Made by a program: the position numbers and the translations under genes. Of a stretch of DNA of 64,000 nucleotides, positions 1-10,400 are shown piece by piece. Positions within the stretch are counted from its first letter, which is position 1, and every line of letters starts with the position of its first letter. The notes below the pieces were generated by a model that had not been told where the DNA came from, did not search any database, and was given only the letters and a program-made list of their open reading frames with translations. This stretch comes from Rhizodiscina lignyota (lineage: Eukaryota > Ascomycota > Dothideomycetes > Aulographales > Rhizodiscinaceae), in contig ML978127.1 of assembly GCA_010015805.1 (NCBI GenBank), forward strand, positions 1,178,001 to 1,242,000, written 5' to 3'.

Positions 1-161
1 ATGAGCAGTTAATGCATTACAGTGTCGGCGGCGCATTCACATTGCTGAGATACTTGATCACTTTGGACGCGCTGGCAGTGAAGTGACGACGGCTGCATTT
101 TATTTTCATGCTCTTGTGAATGGCCAAATATCACGCAGAGCTCGCCACTGACATGAATCAG

Positions 162-1071
162 ATACTGTCGCCGCCGCAAGATTCGATGCTCCGGCTTTGA
201 GAATTCGGAGGATGGCCGTTGCCAGAATTGCACGCGCTTTCAGCAAGAATGCGTCTTCACTCCAGTTTCGGCACAGACGCAGGCATTCGTACCTGCTCAC
301 ACCGTCTATGGCCGTGGAGGACATCCTGCTGGAGCGCAGCTGTATGGCGCGTACGGTCAGCCTCTCCCTCCCACGCAACCTCAAGATCCATACGGCCGCG
401 GTGCTCCACAACCATATCCTGTGACAAGCCCAACGGGCCCGTATGCTGGCCCTCCTCCTGGATATGTACCCGCTCCTGCGCCCCTTGATACGCGAAATGG
501 TACTCACAGCCGCAAGCGCCCATCTGACGAGCCTCACACGCCGAGTTTGGCTCCTCCCCCACCGGGTGCTTCTCGCGCGGAGCACGACTATCGTTATCCG
601 GACCCCACGACCCTTGCTCCTTCAGCCGGAGCGGTCTCACCAGCGAGCAGCAGCGCATCGTACCATTCTGCTCCTCAGCAATCGAACCAGCAAACGCCCT
701 ACTACACCCAACCTCCTTCGACGATCGCACACAGCCAACCCCTCCAAGCGCGTCGCCCAAGTCCTACGAGCAGTGCGTACAACTACGATACGAGCCGTGC
801 CTCAAGCTCTCCGCATACGCACCCTCAGCCGGGAACACCGTACGGCGGTGATGCCCTCCGTCCACCTTCTAACCATCCTCAGAGCCGTACGCCACCTCCA
901 GTTTCTACAGCAGGTGGACCAAGCCCGCAGCAGCAGGCCGCCGGTGGCCCAGGAGGTAGACACGGAATGAGCATAAGCAACCTAGTCAGTGGTCAAGGCG
1001 CGCAGGATGCGGCTAGTCCGCCTACAAGGAGCACCATGGATACCAACATGGTGAACAAACTCGGCAAATAA
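162..1071 (+). CDS. Zn2Cys6 fungal transcription factor, 3' part (partial)
   Basis: This is the last exon of a binuclear zinc-cluster regulator that would bind DNA in the nucleus. The frame opens after a good acceptor (tcag ending at 161, CTGAC branch point at 147-151). It then reads YCRRRKIRCSG and GRCQNCTRFQQEC, giving the second to sixth cysteines of the C-x2-C-x6-C-x10-C-x2-C-x6-C cluster. The first cysteine must lie in an upstream exon that I cannot place and that may be outside the window. After the cluster comes FTPVSAQTQAFVPAH, then about 250 residues rich in Pro, Ser, Gln and Gly with no further domain, ending DTNMVNKLGK. The usual fungal-specific middle homology region is absent, so this belongs to the short Zn-cluster proteins. 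Targets are unknown. The sequence before 162 has no clear exon. Confidence 0.75.
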
Positions 1072-2693
1072 GCAGGAGCAAGAAGCTGATGGTGTGGACA
1101 GCGGCGTGCGTGAGAGAGGAGCATACGAGGAGTTGTGGAGTTTGGGGTTGAATTTGGTGGCACAATGAAAGAGCAGGGGGGCGTATGGTAGTTGGTGCGA
1201 GCCGGAGGCTGGTCCTTCGGCGTCAAAAAACGAATAATCGAGCGACTCGAGATTTCACACCATACAGCAAACGGACCGCTCCCAATTTTCAATTCAAGGA
1301 TTTTTCCAGCTCTAGGGTTAATTGAGGCTTCCAACAGAAGGCTCGACATTTTATTTCCTTTGTTCCGGCTGAGGAGTAAATCGGATTAGCTCCTGGGAAG
1401 AGACTTCGGATTATCTCTGGGATGGGCGGCCTTTTGCGAGCGTTTTTGCACGTATGGTGGCGATGTCAACTGGGTGGCTGTCTGATCAAATTGCTTTTTG
1501 CAAACTCGTTCTGGTTTTCCCTGCTTTTTGTTCTTGTTATTTTTCGTTTTGGGTCTGCATGGTTCGGTTATCTGCCTTTTCTTTCTAGTGGGTTTCGGAG
1601 CATGCGAGGTCAAGAACAGACTGCAAGTGGGGATTTTGCTTTTCTCGACGTCCGCACAAGCAACACAGGAGAGAGCATGGTTCCAGTTGCATGAGGCTGT
1701 TCTCCGCTCAGGGGAGTGTGCGATATGGTGGTTTTCGATTCTTCCTTCAGATGAGGAAAAGTTCGGAGTTTGCTCTGTTGTAGTTTGACATTCGGGCACA
1801 CGGAGCTTCCCGGCTGATTTTCTGATTTCTTCTCTTCCCCTTGAGCTTGGGTCTCAAAAGTAACTTCTACTTCATCCGACTGTCCTTCCCGACCCCTTTA
1901 ATCCGCGACACACATTCCATAGCACACCAATCCCCACTTCACTTTTCCCCCCAACACGACAGTCCTTTCCGCTCTGCGAGTCTTTTACAGTTTTATATTT
2001 AGATAGACGATTGTGCACGCAGATATCAGATGTCCTCGACTCGCGTCGAGTTGCGTGCACAGGAGGCCCCGTTGCTGTTTGCTGAAGAAGCTGAATTTCT
2101 TACTTTCTTCACCTTATCTGTCCTTACCGCATTGCTTTTGGGTTGAATTTTTGCGTGCGCGGCTTCTTTCGAGGTCCGCGAAAAACATGCTTCTGGGTTG
2201 GCTATCTGATTTTTCTCGCCTTTCGTCTTGCACACATCCCGCGGTGTATGTAGGCTAGGTTAAGCATATATGCGAGTTATACGGTACTCGAAAAGATCGT
2301 CGTGTTGTTCAATTTTGCTTGGCGGTGCCTTGTGATTCTCGTGGATAAGGACCTTTCAACGAACGACCACCTCTACTGTTCGCTTCTTACTCTGTCTTCC
2401 GTTGGTGAGTGTCTTCCGCTTACTAAGGTTATTCTGCGATATCTTCAGACTGACGCATCATCTAGCCCGTGCAAAAATCCCACCGCGCCGGCCCCTTGAT
2501 CAAGTCCGCTTCAGCCTGCAGCGCACTTGCAGACTCTCCGTCGCCCACAGATATATGCGGTTCAGCTAAATGACAAGCAAATACTGCTGAGCTGAGGTGG
2601 CGTACAGAAAGAAATGACTCCGTGGCACTAAGAGAATGCGGGAAGAGTTTGGAATGTATTGATTTCTATAATTTTCGCTTTGCCATTATCTTC
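1072..2693. other. intergenic stretch, no gene seen
   Basis: About 1.6 kb downstream of the Zn2Cys6 gene. Open frames are short, overlap each other on both strands and show no domain or splice-linked continuation. It probably holds the 3' UTR of the Zn2Cys6 gene and spacer DNA. No tRNA or repeat was recognised. Confidence 0.5.
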
Positions 2694-3101
2694 TCAAAAC
2701 CTATACACTCCATACAACTCGCAGCCTATCCAGATTTCAAAAATTGCCCCCGTCATTTCCTGGTAACCATAAGGCATGTACAGCACCACCATGAACCTGA
2801 GCACGGCGAGCAACACCCACATCATGCAGAACAAATGAGACTGTGTCAGACGAAGCTTCTCAGAGACATCCAGAGTCGTCACGCCGAGAAAGGCGAGCAG
2901 GAATGCGTATGTATGTGCAATTCGAAAGAACCGGGCGAATTGAGGTTCGGGTATTCCGAACTTATTCGACTGGATGCGTGTCAGCTTTGAAATCTCATGG
3001 GGAAGGGCGGCCGCAGAGGACTTGTAGCCTGGACCCTTTCGACATACATAAAACAGGTACCCCACTATTATAGACGTGATGACCGAGAGGCCAGAGACGT
3101 A
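2694..3101 (-). CDS. possible membrane-protein fragment next to F-box gene
   Basis: An open frame on the minus strand runs from just after a stop at about 3102 to a stop at 2694. It encodes three hydrophobic stretches that look like membrane spans: SGLSVITSIIVGYLFYVC, then AHTYAFLLAFLGVTTL, then FCMMWVLLAVLRFMVVLYM. The composition is protein-like rather than random. It overlaps the 3' end of the F-box gene in another frame, has no good ATG at its start, and no splice donor of matching phase was found. It could be the end of a lost gene or a tail of the F-box locus. I do not recognise the family. Confidence 0.2.
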   Translation of the reverse strand, partial: YVSGLSVITSIIVGYLFYVCRKGPGYKSSAAALPHEISKLTRIQSNKFGIPEPQFARFFRIAHTYAFLLAFLGVTTLDVSEKLRLTQSHLFCMMWVLLAVLRFMVVLYMPYGYQEMTGAIFEIWIGCELYGVYRF

Positions 3102-3766
3102 TTAGTGAACAATAGAAGGAAGTATCTCAGATTTTGGACCCTCCTCGATGGCGCGTAGAAGTAGCCGTTGGCTATTGCTATTTTCACAACTTGCTGTATG
3201 GCATCGTTCAGGTCTCCAAGTGTGATTCCATCCAAATTCACAACCATGGACATGTCGAAGCTTCTCCCACAGGTCAAGTCAAGTAAGCTGTTGACGATGG
3301 GAGGCTGGGTAATGAGCATGCTTCGCGGCGCGTTGAACCTGCCCCGGCGGAACGACCTTTTCCACTCCTCGTAGTCGACATGGATCATTATAGGGTAGGA
3401 GGCGTCGAACTCCTTGCCGTTGACTGGTGCATACCTGACGAGAAACGGATGACGGCGGATATGAGAGCGCCTGGTGTTGTTGTCTGAGCATATTCTGAAA
3501 CGGAAATCGGCCGCGGCACCAAGCGTCATTGTGTAACACATGAGTATATGTCGGTCGGCTATGAGGAACAGCTCTTTTTGCAGTACATGGCTCCCTTGGA
3601 TAAGGTGATTCCATCTGCGGCACACGCCACGAGCTCTCGCAAGCTGGCGCAAATCACGTCTGCAGACGTCGATGAATATCTGCTCGAGAAGCTCGATGGG
3701 TAAAGTGTTGATATGCTTCGCTGTTGTATCTGCATGCGTACCGTCCGTGTCGATTGGTGAGGGCAT
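3068..3766 (-). CDS. F-box domain protein (single exon)
   Basis: A 232-residue protein starting at the ATG at 3766; the frame extends further upstream but only to a GTG. Residues ~19-60 form an F-box (LPIELLEQIFIDV, then ARARGVCRRWNHLIQGS, then LQKELFLIADRH), which in other proteins binds Skp1 in SCF ubiquitin ligases. The middle holds MLITQPPIV and GITLGDLNDAI, motifs shared with the F-box gene at 32.1 kb and, to my knowledge, with a family expanded in Dothideomycetes. The C-terminus is short and hydrophobic (RYFLLLFTNT) and the frame is intact. The substrate is unknown. A second F-box remnant lies about 0.9 kb upstream of its start. Confidence 0.7.
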   Translation of the reverse strand: MPSPIDTDGTHADTTAKHINTLPIELLEQIFIDVCRRDLRQLARARGVCRRWNHLIQGSHVLQKELFLIADRHILMCYTMTLGAAADFRFRICSDNNTRRSHIRRHPFLVRYAPVNGKEFDASYPIMIHVDYEEWKRSFRRGRFNAPRSMLITQPPIVNSLLDLTCGRSFDMSMVVNLDGITLGDLNDAIQQVVKIAIANGYFYAPSRRVQNLRYFLLLFTNTSLASRSSRL

Positions 3767-4688
3767 GGTGGAAGCGATTGTGGAGGTGGTCCGGAGGACG
3801 ACTGCGACGTTATGGTGTTCGGCAAATTTCACTTGCTTTTCAACGAGTATAGCGAGTGTCGATGGACGTATTATGCCAGACGATGAGCAGGGTACGATTG
3901 AATTGGGCGTGCCTTGAAAGCAGAACAGGGCATGTATGCGGTCTCGTCAGTCGCATTTAAGGTCGGATTGAAAGGCTTGGGATTTAGCGGATTGACAGAG
4001 AACAAAATGAGTTTCAAATAAACAAAGAGATTCAGTGAGGTTGTCCTTACACTTGTGAATTGTTGATGAGGCATCTCGCGCTTTCCGCAATGTTTTCTGT
4101 GAACGTCTCTGCACAAGTTCCTCACTAACCCACCATCAAATATTGAAAGATGCTTGCGAACAGCTAGACGATGACCACTCATTCTAACCGGAATAAAGAC
4201 AAAGACAAACTTTCTGTAGCCAACTATCGATCTTCCAATTAAAAGCACTGCGGCTTCCATTTGCCTGGCATGCGTTAAATCCGAAATTATGATGGTACAT
4301 CTTGACTGCAGCAGCATATACACCAACTCTCTCCCTCCATTGGTACGGTGAATGTTTGGATTCCCCCAGCCGCTCATTTGCTGCTCCTGGGTTCATCCAT
4401 GAACCAGCAAAACGACTCCAAGGCTCCCAACCTCGACCAGGTAACCCATATCCAGCAAATGTATTCGAGCATGGTGGGATAAATATTCTCGCCAAGCAAC
4501 ACTTTTACGATGGAGCTACTGCTGGGACAACGAAGAAGGTGAGCTTAGAATCAGTGCATAGAGGAACCCGTCTACTCGGTTCAAGCTGCGGTCGGAAATG
4601 GTACCAAGTTCCAGGGAAAGAGCGAGTGCCGGCATATGAATCCGGTACCGCGGTGTCACTAGCGAGAGCGCGCCGGAAGGAAATCGCC

Positions 4689-4962
4689 TTAGTCGTGGAA
4701 GTCGGCCCTGAAGGGTAAAACTACGCCTCTACTTGAAGAACATCTGTGCACCTTCTCCAAGAAAGAGACTCTGCCGTGCATAAGTTCGGCGACTGTGCGG
4801 TGACATCCTTTCACCAGGGACAGATCGCACGAGATCTCGTCACTTGCCATATGTGGAGGCAGAGAGCTGGACGAATATCGCTTTGGGGATCTCAACAGGG
4901 AGCAGGTTGGTGTCCTTGGCCTTAGAAGATTCGGCAGCGTTCGAACTGGTTGTAGTTGACAT
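4689..4962 (-). pseudogene. F-box gene remnant
   Basis: From an ATG at 4962 the minus strand reads a low-complexity start and then DTNLLPVEIPKAIFVQLSAS, which matches the start of an F-box. That frame stops soon after. In a neighbouring frame the sequence continues as DLSLVKGCHRTVAELMHG and FLEKVHRC, matching the second half of the F-box and the region after it in the intact copy at 3.1-3.8 kb. So the two halves lie in different frames and no full-length protein can be made. This looks like a decayed paralogue. No MLITQPP region was found. Confidence 0.5.
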
Positions 4963-6143
4963 GGTGTTCCGTCGATTGTGATGACGAAAGCGATATCCTC
5001 TTCGTGGCCTTTTCCCGTCTCGCTGTGAGATTATTAAGTACAAGATTATAGAAATGACTGTTCAAAAAATTCTGGCTCATGAAGTGGTATCTCTGAGTTG
5101 AAAGTTTTTCCAAGTTTTGAATGCAACAAAGGCTGCATTAATCATCAGAGCGACTATGCCCTGCAGACAAGTGGTACACCCGTATATGATTCGTTCTTCC
5201 TAAATAGGACAACATTATGTAGAATTCTGTGAACGTTTACAGAGCCTGAGAACAGAGATGAACTGGTACAGCACTCGCATCCAGGCATCACTGTCGTCTG
5301 GGTCGCTTCACGCGGCAAATGGGCTATTTAGCTTAAGGATTGCCGCAAATCGCTTATTCTCACCAATAGTATATTGAATATACTGCATTGAGCTGTATTA
5401 GAGAGCATCGGTGTGAATTCGATTCTGTCATTTTACAGACAGGTTCCTCAGCGCCCATTTGTCGATTGGCAGTAAAGTACGGCGAGCTGCGCAAGCTGGC
5501 TTGGCTGTCATTCACATAGGAATTGGACTGGTAGTTGGAGTATATTGTGGGTTTTGGTACGAGAGCGAAATTAAGGGCGAGGAGGAGCACAGGAGAGTGA
5601 GGCAAGGAGGACGTCCAGGCGCAGGTGGGCGTTGAAATATATCCACTTCCTCTTTGAGACTAGCTGATACATGCACCCCTTTTCACACTTCCCTAACAGC
5701 AATCAACCAACGATTGCGAAAAGGAAGACCAGAGTTTGTAAGAACGAAGCCTGATAGGAAGTTGCTGGAGTTGCAAGTGCCTTCCGGTTTAAACCGGCTA
5801 TGTATTTTCTTCCTAGTTAGAATTAGGTTGACCGTTTTATCGCAAACGGTCTTACGCAGTACGAATCCAATGCTCCAAACCCGTCTCTGCCAACAATCTT
5901 GATGGAGGAAGCCTCTTCCAATTGTCGCATATGAACAATTGGAAGCCCAAAGTCTCTCCACTGCGAGTTTCGTAAAAGCATGATGACTGACTATTGACTT
6001 CTCGCGCGAGACGGTTGATTGGTCTCCATGAAAGTCACGTGGGAGACATCGTCTGGACGTCATATGCCAAGCGCTCCAACGAAGCTCCAGCTTCTGTGAT
6101 ACCCTCCTCTCAAACAGACCTTTAAATCAATCAATCCGCAAGA
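4963..6143. other. intergenic stretch upstream of the FMP46-like gene
   Basis: About 1.2 kb, fairly AT-rich to 5.6 kb. Open frames are short, and the longest minus-strand one (5683-6063) has no recognisable motif. The last ~150 bases contain promoter-like sites listed separately. Confidence 0.45.
6018..6041. promoter_or_regulatory. CCAAT box (inverted) and CACGTG palindrome
   Basis: ATTGG at 6018-6022 is an inverted CCAAT pentamer and CACGTG at 6036-6041 is an E-box-type palindrome. They lie 103-126 bases before the ATG of the FMP46-like gene. CCAAT is bound by the Hap complex, which controls many mitochondrial genes in fungi, and CACGTG by bHLH proteins. Only the match and spacing are seen; function is inferred. 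Confidence 0.3.
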
Positions 6144-6730
6144 ATGTCAGGCATCTTCAGCAAGCTTTTCAAGCAGGGCGTACGTCTTCAACTTATCCTT
6201 GTCAATTGACCCTCTAGAATGGTTGCTAACGCATTTCCGTGCAGCCCGGTATCAAGAATGTGATAACCCTCTTCCACTCGCCCAATTCTCCAGCCTCTCT
6301 GCGTGTCTATACTCTCCTAAAGCAGGCGAATGCTGCATCTGTCGCACATGCCACGGAGGACCAGGCAAGCAGCCATGAAGCGCATAACAAGGCGGAGAAG
6401 ACGGAGTTCGACCTCGATGTCACGGAGGCAGACCCTACACCAGACCAGCTGAGGAGCATATTGGAGTTCGTTGGGAGCGGTTCGGCAAGCAAAGTTGTGC
6501 AAGGAGCAACTGATGAAGGAGATGCGGTACAGAAGCTTAAGGGAGGAGGGAGCGCCTTTCAGCGGCCTGTGACGGTGGATTGGGATCAGGGTAAAGTTGG
6601 TATGTATATCGGGGTGCTATGACCAGAAACTACTCCACAAGCCGAACTGACATCAATAGTGCTTGGTGATAATGAGTCGGAGATCATGAAGTTGATACGG
6701 GAAATCCCAAAGGAAACGGGGAAGGTGTAG
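6144..6730 (+). CDS. fmp46: FMP46-like mitochondrial thioredoxin-fold protein (DUF1687)
   Basis: Three exons (6144-6179, 6245-6599, 6660-6730) with introns of 65 and 60 nt (donors GTACGT and GTATGT, CTAAC branch in the first) give 153 residues. The protein starts MSGIFSKLFKQG, continues KNVITLFHSPNSPASLRVY, and ends VTVDWDQGKVVLGDNESEI. That ending lines up with VDWENKLVGNEPADI of yeast Fmp46 as I recall it, a putative redox protein of mitochondria. The yeast protein is somewhat shorter (~133 residues). The translated sequence has no cysteine, so a thiol redox role is doubtful here. The basic, hydroxylated first residues could serve as a weak presequence. Exon phases (0 and 1) join cleanly. 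Confidence 0.8.
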
Positions 6731-7426
6731 AAGCAAAAACGGTCGGGATGTGTATAGGTTTTGCAAGAGAACGGGCGTACGTTGTGGTGGCCTCAGTTCT
6801 CAGCTAGTACGCCGCAGAAACTGCGGAAACAAAGAGACGTTTGAGCGGTTTCGAGACCTCCATAGGCAAATGGACTGCGGGAACATTCGCGATGGGCGAC
6901 TCAATGAAGCAGTAGTCAGGAAGTGCCACAAACTAATTCAGCTCAAAAAACCTCTCCCCGGGGCGGCTCGGTGTCTTTCAGAATTGGTGGGGAGCAAGTG
7001 AGTGTCAGCGGGCCCGTGGTGTTGCAATGAGGAAGGCACGCGGCAGCGTTTAATTGCAGCTTCGCACCCGCCTCATGTTTTGCGCTCCCACCGCGCTTTT
7101 TCATAACAAAAAAACAACCCGCCCACAACACCTCTCTCTCCCACACCTCACCTCTCACTCTCTACTCACCACCTCCCATCCCCAATCCTCCCTTCTCTCT
7201 GGGATAAATACGATTCAATCGTTTGCTCTCTTCTGCAGATTATTCTGTCTCATCCAAATACCGCTATCAACGCCAATTTTTCTCGCCGCGCTCGCTTTAA
7301 CACGCCTTCGCTCTTTTGAGCAGCGCGTCGAGGAGAGTTCTCGTCTTCGATCGACCGCCTTCCCAGGCTTTCGCGCAGAGGAGGCTGCTCTGCTTCCCCT
7401 GCGCGTTCGCGTTGTACACTAGCAAC
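6731..7426. other. intergenic/promoter stretch of the RRM gene
   Basis: About 700 bases. The segment ~7110-7330 is strongly pyrimidine-rich (long C/T runs such as ctctctctcccacacctcac), as is usual just upstream of fungal genes. No other gene is visible. Confidence 0.45.
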
Positions 7427-10400
7427 ATGGCAAGCATCGTTTCTGCCAACGTACAGCATCCTGTCGAACGTCGGCCTGTATTCACTCCAAGCGGTCTGGC
7501 TCCAAGATCGATTCCATACCCTGCACCACCACCACTGGCTCGCTCAAACATCGGTTACGATGTACCCCAGTACTGCCTTCGTCTCAATGATGAATTCCCG
7601 CAAATTTGCCCGCAGATCCCTTTGGGCCCCCACCGCGTCGAGGACTACTTCGATGCATACGACATTCACCTACAGGGCCGTGTGTTCCTTTCTCAAGTTC
7701 TCCAACACTTGGCAACCAGCAACGCTGGCGCAGTACTCGCGCATGAGTGGATAGCAAGGCACAGAGATAATCTGGATTGGGCATACGGGCTGATCCGACA
7801 GCCCATCGGAGTGCCTGACGTCTTCACTGAGGTCGAGAGACAACAGCACCAGCGCCACCCTGCAGTCCTAGTCTGTGCTTTGGCGCTGCTGAGGCATGGA
7901 GTCATGTGCATGGATCGTGATCAAGAACAAGCTCAAGGTTCGGCTCCTCAATCGCAATCTGCTCCCACTACTCCTACAGTTGCAGCAGCGGCAGTATCTA
8001 CTGTCCAGCCTTCGGCTGCAGTAATTCAAGGCGAGGCATCAGGGATCCAGACAGGCTTGGATCCTTCTCAAAGTCAAGCTGCGCAAGAGGACATTCGATC
8101 TGCGAGTGTCACCCCGCAACCAAGCCGGGGTGTCACTGAAGGTAAAAGAGCTCACTCAATATAATTGAAGATCCCGTCTAATGTCTCACGTAGCTCCAGT
8201 TCCATCCATTCCGGCAGCAGCAGTGAGGAGCCCTCAATTACGTCTATCTCTTCCTGCACCCGATACGAACTCCCCTTCCAACGCCACCATCCCTAGCCGA
8301 CGTGTCGTATCAGACAATGTCACCACGCAAGGTGCAGAACCTATGCATCCTTTCCGCGTCGAGGAGCTTCGGGACAGGCCACCAAACACCTTGCAGAGTT
8401 ACTCTCCACAATTGCGCGCCGTCTCTGCGGCAAACAGCGTCCAAGCGAGTCCCCAGTTCTCTCACCCTATGCTGAGTCAACCCGCATCTTCACGACAAAA
8501 CTCTGGACAATATGCCCCAAACCTTCCTCCACAGTTCGCACCGCCAACTGGCACCCAGCCTCCTGGCATCCAGCCTCCTGGCGCACAACCTCAGCCTTAT
8601 CACCCAGAGATGTACGCTCCCACACTCCACGGGGAAATGCTTCGACGCCAGCATGCGATGAGGGGATATCCAGTTCCTGTCGTTGAAGCGCCATTCTCGG
8701 GTCAACAAGAGATGCTGCAGCATATGGTGCAGATCAATCAGCAATTTGGTCTAGCTAATCAATCTCACGCCTACTACATTCCACCAGGCGCGGTCCCATC
8801 TACTGTTCCTGGAATCCCTGTGTATGGTCCGCATCCAGGTAACATGGTGGCTCAGCCTGTTGGCATGCAACAAGCAATGAATGTTGCTCCTGGCGCAATA
8901 CCTGTCAACATGAACGCCAATCGGTATCCTACCGAGCACTTTCAGGATCAGCGAGACCGCCGTGGATCTCGAGGTGGCCGCCGAGGTGGTCGTGGCAGAG
9001 GTGGCAATTATGGCGCTTCAGGCGGGCGGCGACTTTCCCAAGTGTCGCATGAGGGCGCCAATATCCATCAGCAGTATGGAGGCCCTATCGATTCCTCAAT
9101 CAATCGCCGCGGTAACAGTAATCGCCTTCAAGAGAACTATCGCCCTGGATCACAACCCCCACGCCGCATGTCTGCTACAGGAGAGCCGTTCCCAGTGTAC
9201 AATGAGGAAGCCTTCATAGGTTATCATCAAAACGACCCTCCTCGACGCCAGGCTTACTCCAGCGTTACGGAGATTATCGGGGACGCTGATAAGCTCTGGG
9301 TTGGAAATCTCGAGCCTGGTACGAATAAGAACGACATTTGTGCCCATTTCGAAGCATATGTGCAACTCTTCAAAGTGGACGGTATCTACCCTGACAAGTT
9401 CAACGCTGGAAAGTATTATGCGTTTATTCAGTAAGTGCTATCGATTTTCGCTGAACCTGATTACTTTTGCCAATACTTATCGTTTAGCCTCCACAGCACG
9501 TCCGATGGGAAAAGGGCCTTGAACATGGATAAGACAGTCTTGAAAGGCTCAGAAATAAGCATCAGCGTCGCGAGGGCAAAGTACCCAAGGTACTACAGGC
9601 AAATCCTCGTGAGGGATGAGCATGACTATACTTATGTATTGAAAAACAGAAACGAACCGTTTGCCCATCGCGAGAGCTATCCGAGCAATCGATCGCGTAC
9701 AAGCACGTTCGAAAATGCAGAGGCATATTCGCCTCAAGATGCCCGAAGCGGTCCTGCGCATCCTCGCCTTTGGGAGCCTACGGCAACAACCGATCCGCGC
9801 CGTACGAGGGAGTCTGGGGCCTCGACGCCGTATCAGTCGGCTCCAACAAGTGCCATGGCTACGGACTCGCAGTCTGAAGCTTCCCGTAAAGGATCGCCAA
9901 AGAAGCAGTCTAAGAAGAAGCAGAAGGGCATGGCTAACTGGAAGAGCAAAGACGGCGACGGAGACCAAGATTCTCGCTCTGGACGGCCCACTTTCGAGCG
10001 TTCGCAGTACACCACGGATTCAGGTACACTTACAGAAGGAACAGCAACTAAATTTGGCGACGAAGCAGCTGCAGAAGATCAGCGTGCTGCTATGGAAGCT
10101 ATACAGCAGCCACCTACTCCCGCTGAGGAACCGCTGGATGTGTCTGATCAAGAGCGCACGCCTACGCAGGCCCCCCATAGCGTGGCCGCTGAGGATGCCG
10201 TTATGTCTCTCGAAGGCGCGACGCATAGTGCCAGTGCAATTACAGAGGCTGCCACAGAGGTCACCGCGGCTGTTGATCAAATCGAAGAAGTGCGACCCAC
10301 CGACAATCCAAGCACAAGCGATGTCGAAAGAGATGTCTCTGATGGTCGTCCATCTGAAGCTCTTACCCAAATTCCTGCAACTCCAATGGCCGATTCAAGT

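Noticed and set aside
4302-4718. 138-codon open frame on the plus strand
   Set aside because: No motif, no splice partners, and its 3' end overlaps the F-box remnant on the other strand.
5683-6063. 126-codon open frame on the minus strand upstream of the FMP46-like gene
   Set aside because: No recognisable domain and it overlaps the likely promoter; could not be supported as a gene.
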